A stretch of 64,000 nt of DNA from Protonemura montana. Its lineage: Eukaryota > Arthropoda > Insecta > Plecoptera > Nemouridae. The notes under the pieces are model-generated. The model had not been told where the DNA came from. It made no database searches and saw only the letters and a list, made by a program, of their open reading frames with translations. The position numbers and the translations under genes were made by a program. Each line of letters starts with the position of its first letter. Position 1 is the first letter of the stretch. Below, piece after piece: positions 12,458 to 25,500 of the stretch. The DNA is taken from NCBI GenBank assembly GCA_947568835.1, contig CANOQG010000007.1, positions 4,836,001 to 4,900,000 of the forward strand, written 5' to 3'.

Positions 12458-14722
12458 TCCTGCCCCATGTCCTGCCCCATGTCCTGCCCCATGTCCTGCC
12501 ACATGTCCTGCCCCATGTCCTGCCCCATGTCCTGTCCCATGTCCTGCCCCATGTCCTGCCCCATGTCCTGCCCCTAGTCCTGCCCTATGTCCTGTCCCAT
12601 GTCCTGCCCCATGTCCTGCCCCATGTCCTGTCCGATGTCCTGCCTCATGTTTTGCCCCATGTCCTGCCCTATGTCCTGCCCCATGTCCTGCCCCATGTCC
12701 TGTCCCATGTCCTGCCCCATGTCCTGACCCATGTCCTGCCCCATGTCCTGCCCTATGTCCTGTCCCATGTCCTGCCCCATGTCCTGCCCCATGTCCTGCC
12801 CTATGTCCTGCCCCATGTCTTGCCCCATGTCCCATGTCCTGCCCCATGTCCTGCCCCATGTCCTGCCCCATGTCCTGCCCTATGTCCTGCCCCATGTCCT
12901 GCCCCATTTTCTGCTCCATGTCCCGCCCCATGTCCTGCCCCATGTCCCATGTCATGCCCCATGTCCTGCCCCATGTCCTGCCACATGTCCTGTCCCATGT
13001 CCTGCTCCATGTCCTGCCCCATGTCTTACCTCATGTCCCATGTCCTGCCTCATGTCCTGCCCCATGTCCTGCCCCATATCCTGCCCCATGTCCTGCCCCA
13101 TGTCCTGCCCCATGTCCTTCCCCATGTCCTGCTCCATGTCCTGCCCCATGTCTCATGTCCTGCCCCATGTCCTGCCCCATGTCCTGTCCCATGTCCTGCC
13201 CCATGTCCTGCCCCATGTCCTGCCCCATGTCCTGCCCCATGTCCTGCCCCATGTCCTGCCCCATGTCCTGTCCCATGTCCTGCCCCATGTCCTGCCCCAT
13301 GTCCTGCCCCAAGTCCTGCCTCATGTCCTGCCCCATGTCCTGACCCATGTCCTGCCCCATGTCCTGCCCCATGTCCTGTCTCATGTCATGTCCCATGTCC
13401 TGCTCCATGTCCTGCCCCATGTCCTGCCCCATGTCCCATGTCCTGCCTCATGTCCTGCCCCATGTCCTGCCCCATGTCCTGCCCCATGTCCTGCCCCATG
13501 TCCTGCCCCATGTCCTGCCCCATGTCCTGTCCCATGTCCTGCCCCATGTTTTGCCCCATGTCCTGCCCCATGTCCTGCCCTATGTCCTGTCCCATGTCCT
13601 GCCTCATGTCCTACCCCATGTCCTGCCCTATGTCCTGCCCCATGTCCTGCCCCATGTCCTGCCCCATGTCCTGCCCCATGTCCTGCCCCATGTCCTGTCC
13701 CATGTCATGTCCCATGTCCTGCTCCATGTCCTGCCCCATGTCCTGCCCCATGTCCTGCCCTATGTCCTGCCCCATGTCCTGCCCCATGTCCTGCCCCATG
13801 TCCTGCCCTATGTCCTGTCCCATGTCCTGCCTCATGTCCTACCCCATGTCCTGCCCTATGTCCTGCCCCATGTCCTGCCCCATGTCCTGCCCCATGTCCT
13901 GCCCCATGTCCTGCCCCATGTCCTGTCCCATGTCATGTCCCATGTCCTGCTCCATGTCCTGCCCCATGTCCTGCCCCATGTCCTGCCCTATGTCCTGTCC
14001 CATGTCCTGCCTCATGTCCTACCCCATGTCCTGCCCTATGTCCTGCCCCATGTCCTGCCCCATGTCCTGCCCCATGTCCTGCCCCATGTCCTGCCCCATG
14101 TCCTGTCCCATGTCATGTCCCATGTCCTGCTCCATGTCCTGCCCCATGTCCTGCCCCATGTCCTGCCCTATGTCCTGCCCCATGTCCTGCCCCATGTCCT
14201 GCCCCATGTCCTGCCCCATGTCCTGCCCCATGTCCTGTCCCATGTCCTGCCCTATGTCCTGCCCCATGTCCTGCCCCATGTCCTGCCCCATGTCCTGCCC
14301 CATGTCCTGCCCCATGTCCTGTCCCATGTCATGTCCCATGTCCTGCTCCATGTCCTGCCCCATGTCCTGCCCCATGTCCTGCCCTATGTCCTGCCCCATG
14401 TCCTGCCCCATGTCCTGCCCCATGTCCTGCCCCATGTCCTGCCCCATGTCCTGTCCCATGTCATGTCCCATGTCCTGCTCCATGTCCTGCCCCATGTCCT
14501 GCCCCATGTCCTGCCCCAAGTCCTGCCTCATGTCCTGCCCCATGTCCTGACCCATGTCCTGCCCCATGTCCTGCCCCATGTCCTGTCTCATGTCATGTCC
14601 CATGTCCTGCTCCATGTCCTGCCCCATGTCCTGCCCCATGTCCCATGTCCTGCCTCATGTCCTGCCCCATGTCCTGCCCCATGTCCTGCCCCATGTCCTG
14701 CCCCATGTCCTGCCCCATGTCC
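12458..14722. repeat. Second occurrence of the 1.1-3.4 kb segment (offset 11,343)
   Basis: The variant string at 1,115-3,379 reappears here at an offset of 11,343 bp, including the CCGATG unit (1,291 and about 12,634), CTAG (1,232 and 12,575) and the CTGACC units. The CCGATG variant is absent from the intervening 2.3-kb copy at 2,330-4,794. This copy therefore derives from a chain containing the first 2.3-kb repeat, or that variant was lost from the second. After 14,722 the order switches to that of 5.0-6.5 kb (offset 9,638), marking a mosaic junction. Confidence 0.8.
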
Positions 14723-17700
14723 TGCCCCATGTCCTGTCCCATGTCCTGCCCCATGTTTTGCCCCATGTCCTGCCCCATGTCCTGCCCTATGTCCTGTCCC
14801 ATGTCCTGCCTCATGTCCTACCCCATGTCCTGCCCTATGTCCTGCCCCATGTCCTGCCCCATGTCCTGCCCCATGTCCTGCCCCATGTCCTGCCCCATGT
14901 CCTGTCCCATGTCATGTCCCATGTCCTGCTCCATGTCCTGCCCCATGTCCTGCCCCATGTCCTGCCCTATGTCCTGCCCCATGTTCCCTCCCATGTCCTG
15001 CCCCATGTCCTGCCCTTTGTCCTGTCCCATTTCCTGCCCCATGTCCTGCCCCATGTCCTGCCCTATGTCCTGCCCCATGTCCTGCCCCATGTCTTGCCCC
15101 ATGTCCCATGTCCTGCCCCATGTCCTGCCCCATGTCCTGCCCCATGTCCTTCCCTATGTCCTGTCCCATGTCTTGCCCCATGTCCTGCCCCATGTCCTGC
15201 TCCATGTCCTCCCCCTGTCCTGCCCCATGTCCCATGTCCTGCCCCATGTCCTGCCCCATGTCCGGCCCCATGTCCTGCCCCATGTCCCATGTCCTGCCTC
15301 ATGTCCTGCCCCATGTCCTGCCCCATGTCCTGCCCCATGTCCTGCCCCATGTCCTGCCCCATGTCCTGTCCCATGTCCTGCCCCATGTCCTGCCCCATGT
15401 CCTGCTCCATGTCCTCCCCCTGTTATGCCCCATGTCCCATGTCCTGCCCCATGTCCTGCCCCATGTCCTGCCCCATGTGCTGCCCTATGTCTTGTCCCAT
15501 GTCCTGCCCCATGTCCTGCCCCATGTCCTGCCCCATGTCCTGCCCTATGTCTTGCCCCATGTCCTGCCCCATGTCCTGCCCCATGTCCTGTCCCATGTCC
15601 TGCTCCATGTCCTGCCCCATGTCTTGCCCCATGTCCCATGTCCTGCCTCATGTCCTGCCCCATGTCCTGCCCCATGTCCTGCCCCATGTCCTGCCCCATG
15701 TCCTGCCCCATGTCCTGCCCTATGTCCTGCCCCATGTCCTGCCCCATGTCCTGCCCTATGTCCTGTCCCATGTCCTGTCCCATGTCATGTCCCATGTCCT
15801 GCTCCATGTCCTGCCCCATGTCCTGCCCCATGTCCTGCCCTATGTCCTGCCCCATGTCCTGCCCCATGTCCTGCTCCATGTCCTGCCCCATGTCCTGCCC
15901 CATGTCCCATGTCATGCCCCAGGTCCTGCCCCATGTCCTGCCCCATGTCCTGCCCCATGTCCTGCCCCATGTCCTGCCCTATGTCCTGTCCCATGTCCTG
16001 CCCCTTGTCCTGCCCCATGTCCTGCTACATGTCCTGCCCCATGTCCCATGTCCTGCCCCATTTCCTGCCCCATGTCCTGCCCCATGTCCTGCCCCATGTC
16101 CTGCCACATGTCCTGCCCCATGTCCTGCCCCATGTCCTGTCCCATGTCCTGCCCCATGTCCTGCCCCATGTCCTGCCCCTAGTCCTGCCCTATGTCCTGT
16201 CCTATGTCCTGCCCCATGTCCTGCCCCATGTCCTGTCCCATGTCCTGCCTCATGTCCTGCCCCATGTCCTGCCCTATGTCCTGCCCCATGTCCTGCCCCA
16301 TGTCCTGTCCCATGTCCTGCCCCATGTCCTGCCCCATGTCCTGCCCCATGTCCTGCCCTATGTCCTGTCCCATGTCCTGCCCTTTGTCCTGCCCCATGTC
16401 CTGCCCTATGTCCTGCCCCATGTCCTGCCCCATGTCCTTCCCCATGTCCTGCTCCATGTCCTGCCCCATGTCCCATGTCCTGCCCCATGTCCTGCCCCAT
16501 GTCCTGTCCCATGTCCTGCCCCATGTCCTGCCCCATGTCCTGCCCCATGTCCTGCCCCATGTCCTGCCCCATGTCCTGCCCCATGTCCTGCCCCATGTCC
16601 CATGTCCTGCCTCATGTCCTGCCCCATGTCCTGCCCCATGTCCTGCCCCATGTCCTGCCCCATTTCCTGCCCCATGTCCTGCCCCATGTCCTGTCCCATG
16701 TCCTGCCCCATGTCCTGTCCCATGTCCTGCCCCATGTTTTGCCCCATGTCCTGTCCAATGTCCTGCCTCATGTCCTGCCCCATGTCCTGCCCCATGTCCT
16801 GCCCCATGTCCTGCCCCATGTCCTGTCCCATGTCCTGCCCCATGTCATGCCCCATGTCCTGCCCCATGTCCTGCCCCATGTCCCATGTCCTACCCCATGT
16901 CCTGCCCTTTGTCCTGTCCCATTTCCTGCCCCATGTCCTGCCCCATGTCCTGCCCCATGTCCTGCCCCATGTCCTGCCGCATGTCTTGCCCCATGTCCCA
17001 TGTCCTGCCCCATGTCCTGCCCCATGTCCTGCCCCATGTCCTTCCCTATGTCCTGTCCCATGTCCTGCCCCATGTCCTGCCCCATGTCCTGCTCCATGTC
17101 CTCCCCCTGTTATGCCCCATGTCCCATGTCCTGCCCCATGTCCTGCCCCATGTCCTGCCCCATGTCCTGCCCTATGTCTTGTCCCATGTCCTGCCCCATG
17201 TCCTGCCCCATGTCCTGCCCTATGTCCTGCCCCATGTCTTGCCCCATGTCCCATGTCCTGCCCCATGTCCTGCCCCATGTCCTGCCCCATGTCCTGCTCC
17301 ATGTCTTGCCCCATGTCCTGCCCCATGTCCCATGTCATGCCCCATGTCCTGCCCCATGTCCTGCCCCATGTCCTGTCCCATGTCCTGCTCCATGTCCTGC
17401 CCCATGTCTTGCCCCATGTCCCATGTCCTGCCTCATGTCCTGCCCCATGTCCTGCCCCATGTCCTGCCCCATGTCCTGCCCCATGTCCTGCCCCATGTCC
17501 TGCCCTATGTCCTGCCCCATGTCCTGCCCCATGTCCTGCCCTATGTCCTGTCCCATGTCCTGTCCCATGTCATGTCCCATGTCCTGCTCCATGTCCTGCC
17601 CCATGTCCTGCCCCATGTCCTGCCCTATGTCCTGCCCCATGTCCTGCCCCATGTCCTGCTCCATGTCCTGCCCCATGTCCTGCCCCATGTCCCATGTCAT

Positions 17701-17891
17701 GCCCCAGGTCCTGCCCCATGTCCTGCCCCATGTCCTGCCCCATGTCCTGCCCCATGTCCTGCCCTATGTCCTGTCCCATGTCCTGCCCCTTGTCCTGCCC
17801 CATGTCCTGCTACATGTCCTGCCCCATGTCCCATGTCCTGCCCCATTTCCTGCCCCATGTCCTGCCCCATGTCCTGCCCCATGTCCTGCCA

Positions 17892-18807
17892 CATGTCCTG
17901 CCCCATGTCCTGCCCCATGTCCTGTCCCATGTCCTGCCCCATGTCCTGCCCCATGTCCTGCCCCTAGTCCTGCCCTATGTCCTGTCCCATGTCCTGACCC
18001 ATGTCCTGCCCCATGTCCTGTCCCATGTCCTGCCTCATGTTTTGCCCCATGTCCTGCCCTATGTCCTGCCCCATGTCCTGCCCCATGTCCTGTCCCATGT
18101 CCTGCCCCATGTCCTGACCCATGTCCTGCCCCATGTCCTGCCCTATGTCCTGTCCCATGTCCTGCCCCATGTCCTGCCCCATGTCCTGCCCTATGTCCTG
18201 CCCCATGTCTTGCCCCCTGTCCCATGTCCTGCCCCATGTCCTGCCCCATGTCCTGCCCCATGTCCTGCCCTATGTCCTGCCCCATGTCCTGCCCCATTTT
18301 CTGCTCCATGTCCCGCCCCATGTCCTGCCCCATGTCCCATGTCATGCCCCATGTCCTGCCCCATGTCCTGCCACATGTCCTGTCCCATGTCCTGCTCCAT
18401 GTCCTGCCCCATGTCTTACCTCATGTCCCATGTCCTGCCTCATGTCCTGCCCCATGTCCTGCCCCATATCCTGCCCCATGTCCTGCCCCATGTCCTGCCC
18501 CATGTCCTTCCCCATGTCCTGCTCCATGTCCTGCCCCATGTCTCATGTCCTGCCCCATGTCCTGCCCCATGTCCTGTCCCATGTCCTGCCCCATGTCCTG
18601 CCCCATGTCCTGCCCCATGTCCTGCCCCATGTCCTGCCCCATGTCCTGCCCCATGTCCTGTCCCATGTCCTGCCCCATGTCCTGCCCCATGTCCTGCCCC
18701 AAGTCCTGCCTCATGTCCTGCCCCATGTCCTGACCCATGTCCTGCCCCATGTCCTGCCCCATGTCCTGTCTCATGTCATGTCCCATGTCCTGCTCCATGT
18801 CCTGCCC
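17892..18807. repeat. 916-bp tandem module, copy 1 in block A
   Basis: Bases 17,892-18,807 are repeated at 18,808-19,740. The period equals 74 full units plus four short units (near 18,213, 18,332, 18,427 and 18,539). It begins just before a CTAG unit (17,965) and holds CTGACC at 17,997, 18,117 and 18,731, a TTTTCTGCTCC unit near 18,297, a CTTACCTC unit near 18,416 and CAAGTCC near 18,701. The CTGACC at 17,997 is private to this copy. Confidence 0.88.
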
Positions 18808-19740
18808 CATGTCCTGCCCCATGTCCTGCCCCATGTCCTGTCCCATGTCCTGCCCCATGTCCTGCCCCATGTCCTGCCCCTAGTCCTGCCCTATGTCCTG
18901 TCCCATGTCCTGCCCCATGTCCTGCCCCATGTCCTGTCCCATGTCCTGCCTCATGTTTTGCCCCATGTCCTGCCCTATGTCCTGCCCCATGTCCTGCCCC
19001 ATGTCCTGTCCCATGTCCTGCCCCATGTCCTGACCCATGTCCTGCCCCATGTCCTGCCCTATGTCCTGTCCCATGTCCTGCCCCATGTCCTGCCCCATGT
19101 CCTGCCCTATGTCCTGCCCCATGTCTTGCCCCCTGTCCCATGTCCTGCCCCATGTCCTGCCCCATGTCCTGCCCCATGTCCTGCCCTATGTCCTGCCCCA
19201 TGTCCTGCCCCATTTTCTGCTCCATGTCCCGCCCCATGTCCTGCCCCATGTCCCATGTCATGCCCCATGTCCTGCCCCATGTCCTGCCACATGTCCTGTC
19301 CCATGTCCTGCTCCATGTCCTGCCCCATGTCTTACCTCATGTCCCATGTCCTGCCTCATGTCCTGCCCCATGTCCTGCCCCATATCCTGCCCCATGTCCT
19401 GCCCCATGTCCTGCCCCATGTCCTTCCCCATGTCCTGCTCCATGTCCTGCCCCATGTCTCATGTCCTGCCCCATGTCCTGCCCCATGTCCTGTCCCATGT
19501 CCTGCCCCATGTCCTGCCCCATGTCCTGCCCCATGTCCTGCCCCATGTCCTGCCCCATGTCCTGCCCCATGTCCTGTCCCATGTCCTGCCCCATGTCCTG
19601 CCCCATGTCCTGCCCCAAGTCCTGCCTCATGTCCTGCCCCATGTCCTGACCCATGTCCTGCCCCATGTCCTGCCCCATGTCCTGTCTCATGTCATGTCCC
19701 ATGTCCTGCTCCATGTCCTGCCCCATGTCCTGCCCCATGT
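18808..19740. repeat. 916-bp tandem module, copy 2 in block A
   Basis: Head-to-tail copy of 17,892-18,807; CTAG is at 18,881, exactly 916 bases after 17,965. The same double arrangement is carried into block B (CTAG at 27,713 and 28,629), and is present at 43,019/43,935 and 45,513/46,429. Elsewhere the module occurs singly, starting at CTAG 1,232, 3,561, 12,575, 39,622 and 54,440. Confidence 0.87.
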
Positions 19741-22507
19741 CCCATGTCCTGCCTCATGTCCTGCCCCATGTCCTGCCCCATGTCCTGCCCCATGTCCTGC
19801 CCCATGTCCTGCCCCATGTCCTGCCCCATGTCCTGTCCCATGTCCTGCCCCATGTTTTGCCCCATGTCCTGCCCCATGTCCTGCCCTATGTCCTGTCCCA
19901 TGTCCTGCCTCATGTCCTACCCCATGTCCTGCCCTATGTCCTGCCCCATGTCCTGCCCCATGTCCTGCCCCATGTCCTGCCCCATGTCCTGCCCCATGTC
20001 CTGTCCCATGTCATGTCCCATGTCCTGCTCCATGTCCTGCCCCATGTCCTGCCCCATGTCCTGCCCTATGTCCTGCCCCATGTCCTGCCCCATGTCCTGC
20101 CCCATGTCCTGCCCCATGTCCTGCCCCATGTCCTGTCCCATGTCATGTCCCATGTCCTGCTCCATGTCCTGCCCCATGTCCTGCCCCATGTCCTGCCCCA
20201 AGTCCTGCCTCATGTCCTGCCCCATGTCCTGACCCATGTCCTGCCCCATGTCCTGCCCCATGTCCTGTCTCATGTCATGTCCCATGTCCTGCTCCATGTC
20301 CTGCCCCATGTCCTGCCCCATGTCCCATGTCCTGCCTCATGTCCTGCCCCATGTCCTGCCCCATGTCCTGCCCCATGTCCTGCCCCATGTCCTGCCCCAT
20401 GTCCTGCCCCATGTCCTGTCCCATGTCCTGCCCCATGTTTTGCCCCATGTCCTGCCCCATGTCCTGCCCTATGTCCTGTCCCATGTCCTGCCTCATGTCC
20501 TACCCCATGTCCTGCCCTATGTCCTGCCCCATGTCCTGCCCCATGTCCTGCCCCATGTCCTGCCCCATGTCCTGCCCCATGTCCTGTCCCATGTCATGTC
20601 CCATGTCCTGCTCCATGTCCTGCCCCATGTCCTGCCCCATGTCCTGCCCCATGTCCTGCCCCATGTTCCCTCCCATGTCCTGCCCCATGTCCTGCCCTTT
20701 GTCCTGTCCCATTTCCTGCCCCATGTCCTGCCCCATGTCCTGCCCTATGTCCTGCCCCATGTCCTGCCCTATGTCTTGCCCCATGTCCCATGTCCTGCCC
20801 CATGTCCTGCCCCATGTCCTGCCCCATGTCCTTCCCTATGTCCTGTCCCATGTCTTGCCCCATGTCCTGCCCCATGTCCTGCTCCATGTCCTCCCCCTGT
20901 CCTGCCCCATGTCCCATGTCCTGCCCCATGTCCTGCCCCATGTCCGGCCCCATGTCCTGCCCCATGTCCCATGTCCTGCCTCATGTCCTGCCCCATGTCC
21001 TGCCCCATGTCCTGCCCTATGTCTTGTCCCATGTCCTGCCCCATGTCCTGCCCCATGTCCTGTCCCATGTCCTGCTCCATGTCCTGCCCCATGTCTTGCC
21101 CCATGTCCCATGTCCTGCCTCATGTCCTGCCCCATGTCCTGCCCCATGTCCTGCCCCATGTCCTGCCCCATGTCCTGCCCCATGTCCTGCCCTATGTCCT
21201 GCCCCATGTCCTGCCCCATGTCCTGCCCTATGTCCTGTCCCATGTCCTGTCCCATGTCATGTCCCATGTCCTGCTCCATGTCCTGCCCCATGTCCTGCCC
21301 CATGTCCTGCCCTATGTCCTGCCCCATGTCCTGCCCCATGTCCTGCTCCATGTCCTGCCCCATGTCCTGCCCCATGTCCCATGTCATGCCCCAGGTCCTG
21401 CCCCATGTCCTGCCCCATGTCCTGCCCCATGTCCTGCCCCATGTCCTGCCCTATGTCCTGTCCCATGTCCTGCCCCTTGTCCTGCCCCATGTCCTGCTAC
21501 ATGTCCTGCCCCATGTCCCATGTCCTGCCCCATTTCCTGCCCCATGTCCTGCCCCATGTCCTGCCCCATGTCCTGCCACATGTCCTGCCCCATGTCCTGC
21601 CCCATGTCCTGTCCCATGTCCTGCCCCATGTCCTGCCCCATGTCCTGCCCCTAGTCCTGCCCTATGTCCTGTCCTATGTCCTGCCCCATGTCCTGCCCCA
21701 TGTCCTGTCCCATGTCCTGCCTCATGTCCTGCCCCATGTCCTGCCCTATGTCCTGCCCCATGTCCTGCCCCATGTCCTGTCCCATGTCCTGCCCCATGTC
21801 CTGCCCCATGTCCTGCCCCATGTCCTGCCCTATGTCCTGTCCCATGTCCTGCCCTTTGTCCTGCCCCATGTCCTGCCCTATGTCCTGCCCCATGTCCTGC
21901 CCCATGTCCTTCCCCATGTCCTGCTCCATGTCCTGCCCCATGTCCCATGTCCTGCCCCATGTCCTGCCCCATGTCCTGTCCCATGTCCTGCCCCATGTCC
22001 TGCCCCATGTCCTGCCCCATGTCCTGCCCCATGTCCTGCCCCATGTCCTGCCCCATGTCCTGCCCCATGTCCCATGTCCTGCCTCATGTCCTGCCCCATG
22101 TCCTGCCCCATGTCCTGCCCCATGTCCTGCCCCATTTCCTGCCCCATGTCCTGCCCCATGTCCTGTCCCATGTCCTGCCCCATGTCCTGCCCCATGTCCT
22201 GCCCCATGTCCTGCCCTATGTCTTGTCCCATGTCCTGCCCCATGTCCTGCCCCATGTCCTGCCCTATGTCCTGCCCCATGTCTTGCCCCATGTCCCATGT
22301 CCTGCCCCATGTCCTGCCCCATGTCCTGCCCCATGTCCTGCTCCATGTCCTGCCCCATGTCCTGCCCCATGTCCCATGTCATGCCCCATGTCCTGCCCCA
22401 TGTCCTGCCCCATGTCCTGCCCCATGTCCTGCCCCATGTCCCATGTCCTGCCTCATGTCCTGCCCCATGTCCTGGCCCATGTCCTGCCCCATGTCCTGCC
22501 CCATTTC

Positions 22508-25500
22508 CTGTCCCATGTCCTGCCCCATGTCCTGCCCCATGTCCTGCCCTATGTCCTGCCCCATGTCTTGCCCCATGTCCCATGTCCTGCCCCATGTCCT
22601 GCCCCATGTCCTGCCCCATGTCCTGCCCTATGTCCTGCCCCATGTCCTGCCCCATTTTCTGCTCCATGTCCCGCCCCATGTCCTGCCCCATGTCCCATGT
22701 CATGCCCCATGTCCTGCCCCATGTCCTGCCACATGTCCTGTCCCATGTCCTGCTCCATGTCCTGCCCCATGTCTTACCTCATGTCCCATGTCCTGCCTCA
22801 TGTCCTGCCCCATGTCCTGCCCCATATCCTGCCCCATGTCCTGCCCCATGTCCTGCCCCATGTCCTTCCCCATGTCCTGCTCCATGTCCTGCCCCATGTC
22901 TCATGTCCTGCCCCATGTCCTGCCCCATGTCCTGTCCCATGTCCTGCCCCATGTCCTGCCCCATGTCCTGCCCCATGTCCTGCCCCATGTCCTGCCCCAT
23001 GTCCTGCCCCATGTCCTGTCCCATGTCCTGCCCCATGTCCTGCCCCATGTCCTGCCCCAAGTCCTGCCTCATGTCCTGCCCCATGTCCTGACCCATGTCC
23101 TGCCCCATGTCCTGCCCCATGTCCTGTCTCATGTCATGTCCCATGTCCTGCTCCATGTCCTGCCCCATGTCCTGCCCCATGTCCCATGTCCTGCCTCATG
23201 TCCTGCCCCATGTCCTGCCCCATGTCCTGCCCCATGTCCTGCCCCATGTCCTGCCCCATGTCCTGCCCCATGTCCTGTCCCATGTCCTGCCCCATGTTTT
23301 GCCCCATGTCCTGCCCCATGTCCTGCCCTATGTCCTGTCCCATGTCCTGCCTCATGTCCTACCCCATGTCCTGCCCTATGTCCTGCCCCATGTCCTGCCC
23401 CATGTCCTGCCCCATGTCCTGCCCCATGTCCTGCCCCATGTCCTGTCCCATGTCATGTCCCATGTCCTGCTCCATGTCCTGCCCCATGTCCTGCCCCATG
23501 TCCTGCCCTATGTCCTGCCCCATGTCCTGCCCCATGTCCTGCCCCATGTCCTGCCCTATGTCCTGTCCCATGTCCTGCCTCATGTCCTACCCCATGTCCT
23601 GCCCTATGTCCTGCCCCATGTCCTGCCCCATGTCCTGCCCCATGTCCTGCCCCATGTCCTGCCCCATGTCCTGTCCCATGTCATGTCCCATGTCCTGCTC
23701 CATGTCCTGCCCCATGTCCTGCCCCATGTCCTGCCCTATGTCCTGTCCCATGTCCTGCCTCATGTCCTACCCCATGTCCTGCCCTATGTCCTGCCCCATG
23801 TCCTGCCCCATGTCCTGCCCCATGTCCTGCCCCATGTCCTGCCCCATGTCCTGTCCCATGTCATGTCCCATGTCCTGCTCCATGTCCTGCCCCATGTCCT
23901 GCCCCATGTCCTGCCCTATGTCCTGCCCCATGTCCTGCCCCATGTCCTGCCCCATGTCCTGCCCCATGTCCTGCCCCATGTCCTGTCCCATGTCCTGCCC
24001 TATGTCCTGCCCCATGTCCTGCCCCATGTCCTGCCCCATGTCCTGCCCCATGTCCTGCCCCATGTCCTGTCCCATGTCATGTCCCATGTCCTGCTCCATG
24101 TCCTGCCCCATGTCCTGCCCCATGTCCTGCCCTATGTCCTGCCCCATGTCCTGCCCCATGTCCTGCCCCATGTCCTGCCCCATGTCCTGCCCCATGTCCT
24201 GTCCCATGTCATGTCCCATGTCCTGCTCCATGTCCTGCCCCATGTCCTGCCCCATGTCCTGCCCCAAGTCCTGCCTCATGTCCTGCCCCATGTCCTGACC
24301 CATGTCCTGCCCCATGTCCTGCCCCATGTCCTGTCTCATGTCATGTCCCATGTCCTGCTCCATGTCCTGCCCCATGTCCTGCCCCATGTCCCATGTCCTG
24401 CCTCATGTCCTGCCCCATGTCCTGCCCCATGTCCTGCCCCATGTCCTGCCCCATGTCCTGCCCCATGTCCTGCCCCATGTCCTGTCCCATGTCCTGCCCC
24501 ATGTTTTGCCCCATGTCCTGCCCCATGTCCTGCCCTATGTCCTGTCCCATGTCCTGCCTCATGTCCTACCCCATGTCCTGCCCTATGTCCTGCCCCATGT
24601 CCTGCCCCATGTCCTGCCCCATGTCCTGCCCCATGTCCTGCCCCATGTCCTGTCCCATGTCATGTCCCATGTCCTGCTCCATGTCCTGCCCCATGTCCTG
24701 CCCCATGTCCTGCCCTATGTCCTGCCCCATGTTCCCTCCCATGTCCTGCCCCATGTCCTGCCCTTTGTCCTGTCCCATTTCCTGCCCCATGTCCTGCCCC
24801 ATGTCCTGCCCTATGTCCTGCCCCATGTCCTGCCCCATGTCTTGCCCCATGTCCCATGTCCTGCCCCATGTCCTGCCCCATGTCCTGCCCCATGTCCTTC
24901 CCTATGTCCTGTCCCATGTCTTGCCCCATGTCCTGCCCCATGTCCTGCTCCATGTCCTCCCCCTGTCCTGCCCCATGTCCCATGTCCTGCCCCATGTCCT
25001 GCCCCATGTCCGGCCCCATGTCCTGCCCCATGTCCCATGTCCTGCCTCATGTCCTGCCCCATGTCCTGCCCCATGTCCTGCCCCATGTCCTGCCCCATGT
25101 CCTGCCCCATGTCCTGTCCCATGTCCTGCCCCATGTCCTGCCCCATGTCCTGCTCCATGTCCTCCCCCTGTTATGCCCCATGTCCCATGTCCTGCCCCAT
25201 GTCCTGCCCCATGTCCTGCCCCATGTGCTGCCCTATGTCTTGTCCCATGTCCTGCCCCATGTCCTGCCCCATGTCCTGCCCCATGTCCTGCCCTATGTCT
25301 TGCCCCATGTCCTGCCCCATGTCCTGCCCCATGTCCTGTCCCATGTCCTGCTCCATGTCCTGCCCCATGTCTTGCCCCATGTCCCATGTCCTGCCTCATG
25401 TCCTGCCCCATGTCCTGCCCCATGTCCTGCCCCATGTCCTGCCCCATGTCCTGCCCCATGTCCTGCCCTATGTCCTGCCCCATGTCCTGCCCCATGTCCT

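Larger units (their letters stand above)
12760..22507. repeat. 9,748-bp higher-order block, copy A
   Basis: Variant order from 12,760 to 22,380 repeats at 22,508-32,128 with a constant offset of 9,748 bp and no net indel. Comparing the three forward reading frames I found only two substitutions over about 9.6 kb. One is A at 17,997 (CTGACC) against C at 27,745, and the other is T at 20,972 against A at 30,720. The last 127 bp of this copy (22,381-22,507) have no partner in block B, because that block is cut by the next duplication at 32,120. Contents include TTCCCTCCC at 14,984 and 20,666, CTAG at 12,575 just upstream, and CTAG at 16,180, 17,965, 18,881 and 21,652 inside. Confidence 0.9.

Noticed and set aside
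16406..17338. Reverse-strand MGQD/GHGA/WGRT frames (for example 310 codons here, 469 codons at 6,768-8,177)
   Set aside because: Same reason: shadows of the repeat. The protein switches repeat type wherever a 7-bp short unit occurs, which no selected protein would tolerate.
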